The translations under genes were made by a program, and so were the position numbers. Under the pieces are notes generated by a model that searched no databases, was not told the origin of the DNA, and saw only the letters and a list, made by a program, of their open reading frames with translations. A DNA stretch of 64,000 nucleotides from Glandiceps talaboti. Taxonomy: Eukaryota > Hemichordata > Enteropneusta > Spengelidae. The stretch covers positions 22,560,225-22,624,224 of the forward strand of contig NC_135555.1 in NCBI RefSeq assembly GCF_964340395.1, given 5' to 3'. Shown one piece after another: positions 28,198 through 39,144 of this stretch. Positions within the stretch are counted from its first letter, which is position 1, and every line of letters begins with the position of its first letter.

Positions 28198-31100
28198 CCT
28201 TGAACCTAGTACTATAATCATGAACTAGTGGCATGTGATAGTCTGTAAGGCAGTGATGTAACTTGTTTAATAAGTCATCCCTTAACCTTGAACCTAGTAC
28301 TATAATCATGAACTAGCGGTATGTGATAGTCTGTAAGGCAGTGTGGTAACTTGTTGTTTAATAAGTCATCCCTTAACGTTGAAACTAGTACTATAATCAT
28401 GAACATGGTGGCATGTGATAGTCTGTAAGGCAGTGAGGTAACTTGTTGTTTAATAAGTCATCCCTTAACCTTGAACCTAGTACTATAATTATGAACCAGT
28501 GGCATGTGATAGTCTCTAAGGCAGTGAGGTAACTTGTTGTTTAATAAGTCATCCCTTAACCTTGAACCTAGTACTATAATCATGAACATGGTGGCATGAG
28601 ATAGTCTGTAAAGTGGTGAGGTAACTTGTTTCATAAGTCATCCCTTAACCTTGAACCTAGTACTATAATCATCAACTAGTGGCATGTGATAGGCTGTAAG
28701 GCAGTGAGGTAACTTGTTGTTTAATAAGTCATCCCTTAACCTTGACCCTAGTACTATAATCATGAACCAGTGGCATGTGATAGTCTCTAAGGCAGTGAGG
28801 TAACTTGTTGTTTAATAAGTCATCCCTTAACATTGAACCTAGTACTATAATCATGAACTAGTGGCATGTGATAGCCTGTAAAGTGGTGAGGTAACTTGTT
28901 TAATAAGTCATCCCTTAACCTTGAACCTAGTACTATAATCATGAACTAGTGGCATTTGATAGGCTGTAAGGCAGTGAGGTAACTTGTTGTTTAATAAGTC
29001 ATCCTTTAACCTTGACCCTAGTACTATAATCATGAACTAGTGGCATGTGGTAGTCTGTAAGGCAGTGAGGTAACTTGTTTAATAAATCATCCCTTAACCT
29101 TGAACCTAGTACTACAATCATGAACATGGTGGCATGTGATAGTCTGTAAGGCAGTGAGGCAACTTGTTTAATAAATCATCCCTTAACCTTGAACCTAGTA
29201 CTATAATCATGAACTAGTGGCATGTGGTAGTCTGTAAGGCAGTGAGGTAACTTGTTGTTTAATAAGTCATCCCTTAACATTGAACCTAGTACTATAATCA
29301 TGAACTAGTGGCATGTGATAGCCTGTAAAGTGGTGAGGTAACTTGTTTCATAAGTCATCCCTTAACCTTGAACCTAGTACTATAATCATGAACTAGTGGC
29401 ATGTGGTAGTCTGTAAGGCAGTGAGGTAACTTGTTATTTAATAAGTCATCCCTTACCCTTGAACCTAGTACTATAATCATGAACATGGTGGCATGTGATA
29501 GTCTGTAAGGCAGTGAGGTAACTTGTATATTAATAAGTCATCCCTTAACCTTGAACCTAGTACTATAATCATGAACATGGTGGCATGTGATAGTCTGTAA
29601 GGCAGTGAGGTAACTTGTATAATAATAAGTCATCCCTTAACCTTGAACCTAGTACTATAATCATGAACATGGTGGCATGTGATAGTCTGTAAGGCAGTGA
29701 GGTAACTTGTTGTTTAATAAATCATCCCTTAACCTTGAACCTAGTACTATAATCATGAACATGGTGGCATGTGATAGTCTGTAAGACAGTGAGGTAACTT
29801 GTTGTTTAATAAGTCATCCCTTAACCTTGAACCTAGTACTATAATCATGAACATGGTGGCATGTGGTAGTCTGTAAGGCAGTGAGGTAACTTGTTGTTTA
29901 ATAAGTCATCCCTTAACCTTGAACCTAGTACTATAATCATGAACCAGTGGCATGTGATAGTCTGTAAGGCAGTGAGGTAACTTGTTGTTTAATAAGTCAT
30001 CCCTTAACATTGAACCTAGTACTATAATCATGAACTAGTGGCATGTGATAGCCTGTAAAGTGGTGAGGTAACTTGTTTAATAAGTCATCCCTTAACCTTG
30101 AACCTAGTACTATAATCATGAACTAGTGGCATGTGATAGGCTGTAAGGCAGTGAGGTAACTTGTTGTTTAATAAATCATCCTTTAACCTTGACCCTAGTA
30201 CTATAATCATGAACTAGTGGCATGTGGTAGTCTGTAAGGCAGTGAGGTAACTTGTTTAATAAATCATCCCTTAACCTTGAACCTAGTACTATAATCATGA
30301 ACATGGTGGCATGTGATAGTCTGTAAGGCAGTGAGGCAACTTGTTTAATAAATCATCCCTTAACCTTGAACCTAGTACTATAATCATGAACTAGTGGCAT
30401 GTGGTAGTCTGTAAGGCAGTGAGGTAACTTTTTGTTTAATAAGTCATCCCTTAACATTGAACCTAGTACTATAATCATGAACTAGTGGCATGTGATAGCC
30501 TGTAAAGTGGTGAGGTAACTTGTTTCATAAGTCATCCCTTAACCTTGAACCTAGTACTATAATCATGAACTAGTGGCATGTGGTAGTCTGTAAGGCAGTG
30601 AGGTAACTTGTTATTTAATAAGTCATCCCTTACCCTTGAACCTAGTACTATAATCATGAACATGGTGGCATGTGATAGTCTGTAAGGCAGTGAGGTAACT
30701 TGTATATTAATAAGTCATCCCTTAACCTTGAACCTAGTACTATAATCATGAACATGGTGGCATGTGATAGTCTGTAAGGCAGTGAGGTAACTTGTATAAT
30801 AATAAGTCATCCCTTAACATTGAACCTAGTACTATAATCATGAACATGGTGGCATGTGATAGTCTGTAAGGCAGTGAGGTAACTTGTTGTTTAATAAATC
30901 ATCCCTTAACCTTGAACCTAGTACTATAATCATGAACATGGTGGCATGTGATAGTCTGTAAGACAGTGAGGTAACTTGTTGTTTAATAAGTCATCCCTTA
31001 ACCTTGAACCTAGTACTATAATCATGAACATGGTGGCATGTGGTAGTCTGTAAGGCAGTGAGGTAACTTGTTGTTTAATAAGTCATCCCTTAACCTTGAA

Positions 31101-34100
31101 CCTAGTACTATAATCATGAACCAGTGGCATGTGATAGTCTCTAAGGTAGTGAGGTAACTTGTTGTTTATAATAATAAGTCATCCCTTAACATTGAACCTA
31201 GTACTATAATCATGAACTAGTGGCATGTGATAGCCTGTAAAGTGGTGAGGTAACTTGTTTAATAAGTCATCCCTTAACCTTGAACCTAGTACTATAATCA
31301 TGAACTAGTGGCATGTGATAGGCTGTAAGGCAGTGAGGTAACTTGTTGTTTAATAAGTCATCCCTTAACCTTGACCCTAGTACTATAATCATGAACTAGT
31401 GGCATGTGGTAGTCTGTAAGGCAGTGAGGTAACTTGTTTAATATATCATCCCTTAACCTTGAACCTAGTACTATAATCATGAACATGGTAGCATGTGATA
31501 GTCTGTAAGGCAGTAAGGCAACTTGTTTAATAAATCATCCCTTAACCTTGAACCTAGTACTATAATCATGAACTAGTGGCATGTGGTAGTCTGTAAGGCA
31601 GTGAGGTAACTTTTTGTTTAATAAGTCATCCCTTAACATTGAACCTAGTACTATAATCATGAACTAGTGGCATGTGATAGCCTGTAAAGTGGTGAGGTAA
31701 CTTGTTTCATAAGTCATCCCTTAACCTTGAACCTAGTACTATAATCATGAACTAGTGGCATGTGGTAGTCTGTAAGGCAGTGAGGTAACTTGTTATTTAA
31801 TAAGTCATCCCTTACCCTTGAACCTAGTACTATAATCATGAACATGGTGGCATGTGATAGTCTGTAAGGCAGTGAGGTAACTTGTATATTAATAAGTCAT
31901 CCCTTAACCTTGAACCTAGTACTATAATCATGAACATGGTGGCATGTGATAGTCTGTAAGGCAGTGAGGTAACTTGTATAATAATAAGTCATCCCTTAAC
32001 CTTGAACCTAGTACTATAATCATGAACATGGTGGCATTTGATAGTCTGTAAGGCAGTGAGGTAACTTGTTGTTTAATAAATCATCCCTTAACCTTGAACC
32101 TAGTACTATATAATCATGAACATGGTGGCATGTGATAGTCTGTAAGACAGTGAGGTAACTTGTTGTTTAATAAGTCATCCCTTAATCTTGAACCTAGTAC
32201 TATAATCATGAACATGGTTACATGTGATAGTCTGTAAGGCAGTGAGGTAACTTGTTGTTTAATAAGTCATCCCTTAACCTTGAACCTAGTACTATAATCA
32301 TGAACTAGTGGCATGTGATAGTCTGTAAGGCAGTGAGGTAACTTGTTTAATAAGTCATCCCCTAACCTTGAACCTAGTACTATAATCATGAACATGGTGG
32401 CATTTGATAGTCTGTAACGCAGTGAGGTAACTTGTTTAATAAGTCATCCCTTAACCTTGAACCTAGTACTATAATCATGAACATGGTGGCATGTGATAGT
32501 CTGTAACGCAGTGAGGTAACTTGTTGTTTAATAAGTCATCCCTTAACCTTGAACCTAGTACTATAATCATGAACTAGTGGCATGTGATAGTCTGTAAGGT
32601 AGTGAGGTAACACTGTTGTTTAATAAGTCAACCCTTAACCTTGAACGTCGTACTATAATCATGAACATGGTGGCATGTGATATTCTGTAAGGCAGTGAGG
32701 TAACTTGTTGTTTAATAAGTCATCCCTTAACCTTGAACCTAGTACTATAATCGTGAACATGGTGGCATGTGATAGTCTGTAACGCAGTGAGGTAACTTGT
32801 TGTTTAATAAGTCATCCCTTAACCTTGAACCTAGTACTATAATCATGAACTAGTGGCATGTGATAGTCTGTAACGCAGTGAGGTAACTTGTTGTTTAATA
32901 AGTCAACCCTTAACCTTGAACGTCGTACTATAATCATGAACATGGTGGCATGTGATAGTCTGTAACGCAGTGAGGTAACTTGTTTAATAAGTCATCCCTT
33001 AACCTTGAACCTAGTACTATAATCATGAACATGGTGGCATGTGATAGTCTGTAACGCAGTGAGGTAACTTGTTGTTTAATAAGTCATCCCTTAACCTTGA
33101 ACCTAGTACTATAATCATGAACTAGTGGCATGTGATAGTCTGTAAGGTAGTGAGGTAACACTGTTGTTTAATAAGTCAACCCTTAACCTTGAACGTCGTA
33201 CTATAATCATGAGCATGGTGGCATGTGATATTCTGTAAGGCAGTGAGGTAACTTGTTGTTTAATAAGTCATCCCTTAACCTTGAACCTAGTACTATAATC
33301 GTGAAGATGGTGGCATGTGATAGTCTGTAACGCAGTGAGGTAACTTGTTGTTTAATAAGTCATCCCTTAACCTTGAACCTAGTACTATAATCATGAACTA
33401 GTGGCATGTGATAGTCTGTAACGCAGTGAGGTAACTTGTTGTTTAATAAGTCAACCCTTAACCTTGAACGTCGTACTATAATCATGAACATGGTGGCATG
33501 TGATAGTCTGTAAGGCAGTGAGGTAACTTGTTTAATAAGTCATCCCTTAACCTTGAACGTCGTACTATAATCATGAACATGGTAGCATGTGATAGTCTGT
33601 AAGGCAGTAAGGCAACTTGTTTAATAAATCATCCCTTAACCTTGAACCTAGTACTATAATCATGAACTAGTGGCATGTGGTAGTCTGTAAGGCAGTGAGG
33701 TAACTTTTTGTTTAATATTAAGTCATCCCTTAACATTGAACCTAGCACTATAATCATGAACTAGTGGCATGTGATAGCCTGTAAAGTGGTGAGGTAACTT
33801 GTTTCATAAGTCATCCCTTAACCTTGAACCTAGTACTATAATCATGAACTAGTGGCATGTGGTAGTCTGTAAGGCAGTGAGGTAACTTGTTATTTAATAA
33901 GTCATCCCTTACCCTTGAACCTAGTACTATAATCATGAACATGGTGGCATGTGATAGTCTGTAAGGAAGTGAGGTAACTTGTATATTAATAAGTCATCCC
34001 TTAACCTTGAACGTCGTACTATAATCATGAACATGGTGCCATGTGATAGTCTGTAAGGCAGTGAGGTAACTTGTATAATAATAAGTCATCCCTTAACCTT

Positions 34101-35196
34101 GAACCTAGTACTATAATCATGAACATGGTGGCATTTGATAGTCTGTAAGGCAGTGAGGTAACTTGTTGTTTAATAAATCATCCCTTAACCTTGAACCTAG
34201 TACTATATAATCATGAACATGGTGGCATGTGATAGTCTGTAAGACAGTGAGGTAACTTGTTGTTTAATAAGTCATCCCTTAATCTTGAACCTAGTACTAT
34301 AATCATCAACATGGTTACATGTGATAGTCTGTAAGGCAGTGAGGTAACATGTTGTTTAATAAGTCATCCCTTAACCTTGAACCTAGTACTATAATCATGA
34401 ACTAGTGGCATGTGATAGTCTGTAAGGCAGTGAGGTAACTTGTTTAATAAGTCATCCCCTAACCTTGAACCTAGTACTATAATCATGAACATGGTGGCAT
34501 TTGATAGTCTGTAACGCAGTGAGGTAACTTGTTTAATAAGTCATCCCTTAACCTTGAACCTAGTACTATAATCATGAACATGGTGGCATGTGATAGTCTG
34601 TAACGCAGTGAGGTAACTTGTTGTTTAATAAGTCATCCCTTAACCTTGAACCTAGTACTATAATCATGAACTAGTGGCATGTGATAGTCTGTAAGGTAGT
34701 GAGGTAACACTGTTGTTTAATAAGTCAACCCTTAACCTTGAACGTCGTACTATAATCATGAACATGGTGGCATGTGATATTCTGTAAGGCAGTGAGGTAA
34801 CTTGTTGTTTAATAAGTCATCCCTTAACCTTGAACCTAGTACTATAATCGTGAACATGGTGGCATGTGATAGTCTGTAACGCAGTGAGGTAACTTGTTGT
34901 TTAATAAGTCATCCCTTAACCTTGAACCTAGTACTATAATCATGAACTAGTGGCATGTGATAGTCTGTAACGCAGTGAGGTAACTTGTTGTTTAATAAGT
35001 CAACCCTTAACCTTGAACGTCGTACTATAATCATGAACATGGTGGCATGTGATAGTCTGTAAGGCAGTGAGGTAACTTGTTTAATAAGTCATCCCTTAAC
35101 CTTGAACGTCGTACTATAATCATGAACATGGTGCCATGTGATAGTCTGTAAGGCAGTGAGGTAACTTGTTGTTTAATATGTCATCCCTTAACCTTG
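28198..35196. repeat. 88-93 bp satellite, array B (7.0 kb)
   Basis: About 78 monomers of the same family and orientation as array A. It has its own higher-order structure. A rare variant CCTTACCCTTG recurs at about 29451, 30628, 31810 and 33907 (shifts 1177, 1182 and 2097). A block rich in GAACGTCGTACT and TGTAACGCAG variants, at about 32.4-33.5 kb, recurs at about 34.5-35.1 kb. Array B carries variants I did not see in array A, so the two arrays have evolved partly apart. Confidence 0.97.
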
Positions 35197-35402
35197 GGGT
35201 GTTTATTTGGAATAACTCCAAAGTAAAGTGTAGAATCACAGTATTGACTCGTAGTACTAAAATAATATGACAACGAAGCAGAGATTAAGAGCAATATATA
35301 GACAAACAAACTGATATTTTCAGTGTTTAAAGTTTGTGTCTAATGACGTTTTACTCGGACCAGCCTGCTACCGCCACACGAACATAATTTCACAACTGTA
35401 TG
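35197..35402. repeat. Right module of composite repeat, copy 2, with extended homology
   Basis: Homologous to 26316-26456 up to TTTTCAG. It then continues with about 79 further bases (TGTTTAAAGTTTGTG through CACAACTGTATGT) that are shared with 35795-35873 but not with 26457 onward. Confidence 0.8.
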
Positions 35403-35414
35403 TGTTTGTTATTT

Positions 35415-35613
35415 CCGCCCTCAGTGGCTGGATATGGGTTTTGATGTAAGGCATGATGGGGCGCCAGTCAGCCATCTTGTCTGTTATGTAAATGTCTGGT
35501 TAAACTGTCGACAGTAGTTGGTGCCTTTTTAGCTACGTTTTATCTAAAACTAAAGTCGTCGCCTCGCTCCGATCCGGAGCAATACTATAACCGCGTACTG
35601 ATCAGCGAGTGCC
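35415..35613. repeat. GC-rich duplicated module, copy 1
   Basis: About 200 bp starting CCGCCCTCAGTGGCTGG and ending GATCAGCGAGTGCC, repeated at 36117-36328. It contains an inverted motif GCTCCGATCCGGAGC. On the minus strand it contains CAAGATGGCTGAC, which resembles a YY1-type promoter element. A promoter-like role is conjecture. Confidence 0.75.
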
Positions 35614-35653
35614 TTAGCCTTCAGCCTAGTTCTATAATCATAAATTAGTGGCA
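35612..35653. repeat. Truncated, diverged satellite monomer
   Basis: About 42 bases matching the start of the 88-bp monomer (CCTTAGCCTTCAGCCTAGTT, then ATAATCATAAATTAGTGGCA). They are joined directly to a right-module copy at 35654, so this is the residue of a third array that has almost vanished or never expanded. Confidence 0.75.
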
Positions 35654-35873
35654 GGTGTTTATTTCAAATAACACCAATAAAAGTTTGATAGAAGTAAAGT
35701 CTAGAATCACAGTATTGACTCATAGTACTAAAGTAATAAGACAACAAGGCAGAGATTAAGAGAAATATATAGACAAACAAATTGATATTTTCAGTGTTTA
35801 ATGTTTGTGGCTAATGACTTTTTAGTCTGACCGTCCTGCTACCTTCACACAAACATAATTTCACAACTGTATG
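35654..35873. repeat. Right module of composite repeat, copy 3
   Basis: Starts GGTGTTTATTTCAAATAACACC and matches 35197-35402 throughout, with scattered substitutions. Together with the truncated monomer upstream, it repeats the satellite-to-right-module junction seen at the end of arrays A and B. Confidence 0.8.
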
Positions 35874-36116
35874 TTTTTTCTTATTATTCAGGCAGTTTGA
35901 CATGATTGTTTATAAGCTTAATAAAAAAATTGGAACATATCCTGAGAAATGTTCACAAATACACCTAAGATTTGTTGAAAAATGGAAGATATACACCGGT
36001 AGTATAGTGGGGTCACGCTCTGTCGTTCTCAAGTAACTGTTTTTCTGTTTTAACATGTGGACATTGCCAGAGAAAAGAAGGGGTAATGAGATCTAGATAA
36101 CCATATAATTGGAATA

Positions 36117-36328
36117 CCGCCCTCATCAGTGGCTGGATATGGGTTTTGACGTATTGCTCTAGCAAGGCATTCTGGGGCGCCAGTCAGCCATCTTGTCTGT
36201 TATGTTAGGTTAGACTAGACCGTGGACACTCGTTCATGACTTTTTTGCTACGTTTTATCTAAAACTAAAGTCGTCGCCTCGCTCCGATCCGGAGCAATAC
36301 TATAACCGCGTACTGATCAGCGAGTGCC
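36117..36328. repeat. GC-rich duplicated module, copy 2
   Basis: Second copy of 35415-35613, with a short insertion (near GTATTGCTCTAGCAAGGC) and otherwise close identity. The last 90 bases, including the GATCCGGAGC hairpin, look unchanged. Confidence 0.75.
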
Positions 36329-37261
36329 AGAGGCACGAGCGACTGTGATCGCTTGCTGTATCTCCCTTTCTATTACTTATTCATGATGTGACATCATGGC
36401 TATCGTGTGATTTGCATACAGATCACTCAACATTCAACGCGCGCATATACACGTACACCGTAGCGCAAATTTGACCCTGTAAATGTATTTTGATGGTCAT
36501 ATCAAGTAATTTACCTTTCCAATCTTTCTTTGTGAAAGCCTGAAACCGTGTGGTTTTTTTTTGACAATTGTAAATGACGTCGTTGGACAACCTCGATGCC
36601 CAACATGGCAATTTCATTGATAATGTCATGCTCATATGCTCACTTAGTCAATGTTGCCGTGTACATGTAGGTCGCTGCGAGTCGATGGGGCTTAATTGGC
36701 TCCAACTCATGGACTATTATCATGCATATATGTTTTCTTTTCTGAAAGTCTTTCACGTATGAATATCTGTTAATATCCAAATTTCTCCAGTGCGTCTTGA
36801 TATGTTAACTCGCTTGGTGACTCGGGCGACACCATGTTCAGTTCAGTCCGATTACATTCCTCCACTACCTGGAGAACCACATTAAAAATGTGGTAAAAAA
36901 ATAAATAGATAAATAAAATAAAGGTAAAAAGTTTACAGTTTAAGTGTTGGTGTACAGGGCAAGGTTATGTGGTAGTCTATTGCTTCATTGGGATTGAGAG
37001 TTGCATGCAGCGTTTGTGGTGAATTGCAAAGCACATTCCTCTTGAAATGGTTTCAATTTGGTTGATAATGATTTTTCTTTTTGGTGAACTTGTTATTCTT
37101 GAAATGGTAGTAACGTCAAAGATGCGTTGAAGGAGAAGAGTTTTATTTTGATACAGTTCATCTCAATATTCTATGTCAAAATTATTTACAATTATTAGTT
37201 CCATTTTTTCACTAGTGAAGCACGTATGTAGTTTCTGTTGCTGGGCAACTACCGGGTATAC
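36329..37261. other. Intergenic stretch, nothing recognised
   Basis: AT-rich sequence with short open frames on both strands that do not resemble proteins. I see no RNA gene or repeat-family match within the window. Confidence 0.5.
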
Positions 37262-37505
37262 GGTACTATGGTATAGTATAGTATAAGTACATAGTATAGT
37301 CTAGTATATAGTATAGCATAGTATAGTATAGTATATTGTATAGTATAGTATATGGTATAGTATAGCACAGTATATAGTGTATGGCATAGTATAGTGTGGT
37401 ATAGTATAGTATATTGTATAGTATAGTATATGGCATAGTATAGTGTATAGTATAGCGTAGTGTATAGTATAGCATAGTATATAGCATAGTATATTGTATA
37501 TCATA
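37262..37505. repeat. ATAGT-type 5-bp short tandem repeat
   Basis: A long imperfect array of ATAGT units with AGCATAGTATA and TGTATAGTATA variants. The same simple sequence resumes at about 38049-38135, so the array was probably one tract before the intervening elements arrived. Minus-strand open frames rich in Tyr/Ile/Leu are repeat artefacts. Confidence 0.9.
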
Positions 37506-37899
37506 TTATAGCATTACCAATTCCAGTGAATTTTGTGACCGCTGTACATTATTACTGATAATGTACTCCGTTATTGGGCATCGCGGCCCCGGAACGAGCA
37601 TAACAATACAAGCTTATGTCCGTAAGGAAATAAAGGTATGGGTATTTAAGAACAGGGAAATTATGGGGTAAACACCGTAAGAATTTTTTTAAAAAGATTC
37701 AAATTAAAATGAAACAAATTTGTGTTCACAGCAGTTCATTGAAGTGTATATGTGTGTGTGTACGTGTACGTACGTGCGTCGCTATGATTAGTATTCAGCT
37801 TCCGGGCCGAACATGGCAGACGATGTTCAGCGCTGTGTATATTATCCGTTGTTTTGCGTTTCTCGGTCTACAAATTCACTGGAATTGGCAAAACTATAA
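37506..37899. mobile_element. 394-bp inverted-repeat element
   Basis: The ends are imperfect 35-bp inverted repeats. The left one (37506-37540) contains CCAATTCCAGTGAATTT, and the right one (37865-37899) contains its complement AAATTCACTGGAATTGG. There is no coding content apart from one chance frame. Size and ends fit a non-autonomous inverted-repeat transposon. The target duplication is unclear because the flanks are simple repeat. Confidence 0.65.
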
Positions 37900-37906
37900 A
37901 ATAATA

Positions 37907-38046
37907 ACAATAATGTACGCCCTCCCAGTCCATAATGGACTCAAGCAAACTTTGCACTCCATAATGGGCTCGGCTGTCGCCTCGCCCATTATGTCGTTCA
38001 AAGTTTGCTTTCGTCCATTATGGGCTGGGAGGGCGTACATTATTGT
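37907..38046. mobile_element. 140-bp palindromic element
   Basis: Starts ACAATAATGTACGCCCTCCC and ends with the reverse complement GGGAGGGCGTACATTATTGT. The inverted similarity continues for about 62 bases per arm (CCATAATGG, GCAAACTTTG). The unpaired centre is short, so it would fold almost entirely into one hairpin, as palindromic MITE-like elements do. Confidence 0.75.
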
Positions 38047-38048
38047 TT

Positions 38049-38140
38049 AAGTATAGTATAGTGTAGTTTATAGCATATAGTATAGTATAGTATATAGTAT
38101 AGCACAGTATATAGTGTGTGGCATAGTATAGTATATGGTA
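38049..38140. repeat. ATAGT-type repeat, right part
   Basis: Continuation of the simple array at 37262-37505, including the shared CACAGTATATAGTGT variant. It ends at the inverted-repeat element starting at 38141. Confidence 0.8.
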
Positions 38141-39033
38141 TATTATATTATGCCAGTATATTGATGGCGCAAATCGAGAGATCTGATTGGTCTAGACATC
38201 GAACTAGCACGTCTAAAACGAGCGATAATGCACGGTTGGCACGCGGCCAAATTTTGTTCGTCTAGCTACGTGCGTTGAGTTGTAGTCCGCGTGATACTGA
38301 TAGTGAACTCTGCGAATTGTCAGGATTGAGGAGGATTTTCTCTCAATGAGACAATATTTTATCAGAAATTATGAAGGAAATTTCGAAAGCAATCAAGTCA
38401 TCGCGTATGTGTACAAATCATCGCCTACTACATGTACTAAGGTCAAGGCATGCACGAGATCGGTCCCAGCCGGCCTCGGCGCGGCTGGAGTAGAAACATT
38501 GGTGAGCTGTCCTGTCCTGTCCTGTCATAAAATGAAGCAAGTGTAAGAGCTTACACTGGCTGACTTACCATTAATCTAAATAGAAATTTGTCTGGGATCC
38601 TGTCCTAGAGTATCAGTCATCAATCCGAGAGGGAAATCCTCAAACCCGAAAATCTACTGACGTAACTTCCAGTAATATAAATACATTGTAAATATCAACC
38701 TGTTGCCATGTCTCACTTCACCGAGTCGCGAATTCGGCCGGGAACGATCGAAGCACGCTGTATTCAATAAACCACTTCAAGTTTATACCTTGAGTCAAAC
38801 AGGTTGTTTATTCATCACTGTGCACTTTTAATGAGCCGATCAATGTACAGATTATCCCTATAAACGACTAGCAGATAAAATAAATCCAGTCGCTGCACGA
38901 CGTTCACGTCATGGTTGAGGCCAAGATCAGCTGTCTTGAAAGCGGCGTTATTGTTTTGCAAATTAGTCACAGAGGCGCATATGAAACTAGAATCTTGTTT
39001 CCGATATTTTCAATATACTAGTATAATATAATA
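38141..39033. mobile_element. 893-bp element with 24-bp terminal inverted repeats
   Basis: The left end is TATTATATTATGCCAGTATA followed by TTGA. The right end (39010-39033) reads as its complement with two mismatches. The interior shows no transposase. A diverged copy of the left end lies on the minus strand at about 57090-57182 and shares GCAAATC, AGATCTGATTGGTC and AATGCAC, confirming a dispersed family. The class is not determined. Confidence 0.6.
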
Positions 39034-39088
39034 GCGATAAACCACCCCCTGGGGAAGGTATACAACTCGGTTTTGACCAGTGAACTCA

Positions 39089-39120
39089 ATATATGCACTC
39101 GCTATCGCTCGTGCATATAT
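39089..39120. repeat. Short inverted repeat
   Basis: ATATATGCAC is followed after 12 bases by its exact complement GTGCATATAT. It lies about 30 bp upstream of the cassette array. No function is evident. Confidence 0.6.
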
Positions 39121-39144
39121 TTCGTTCCTACATTGCTACAAAAG

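Noticed and set aside
4236-35196. Reading the 88-bp array as a CRISPR-like repeat-spacer structure
   Set aside because: The whole unit repeats with no unique spacers, and the context is an animal genome.
37266-37504. Tyr/Ile/Leu-rich minus-strand frames
   Set aside because: They are translations of the ATAGT simple repeat.
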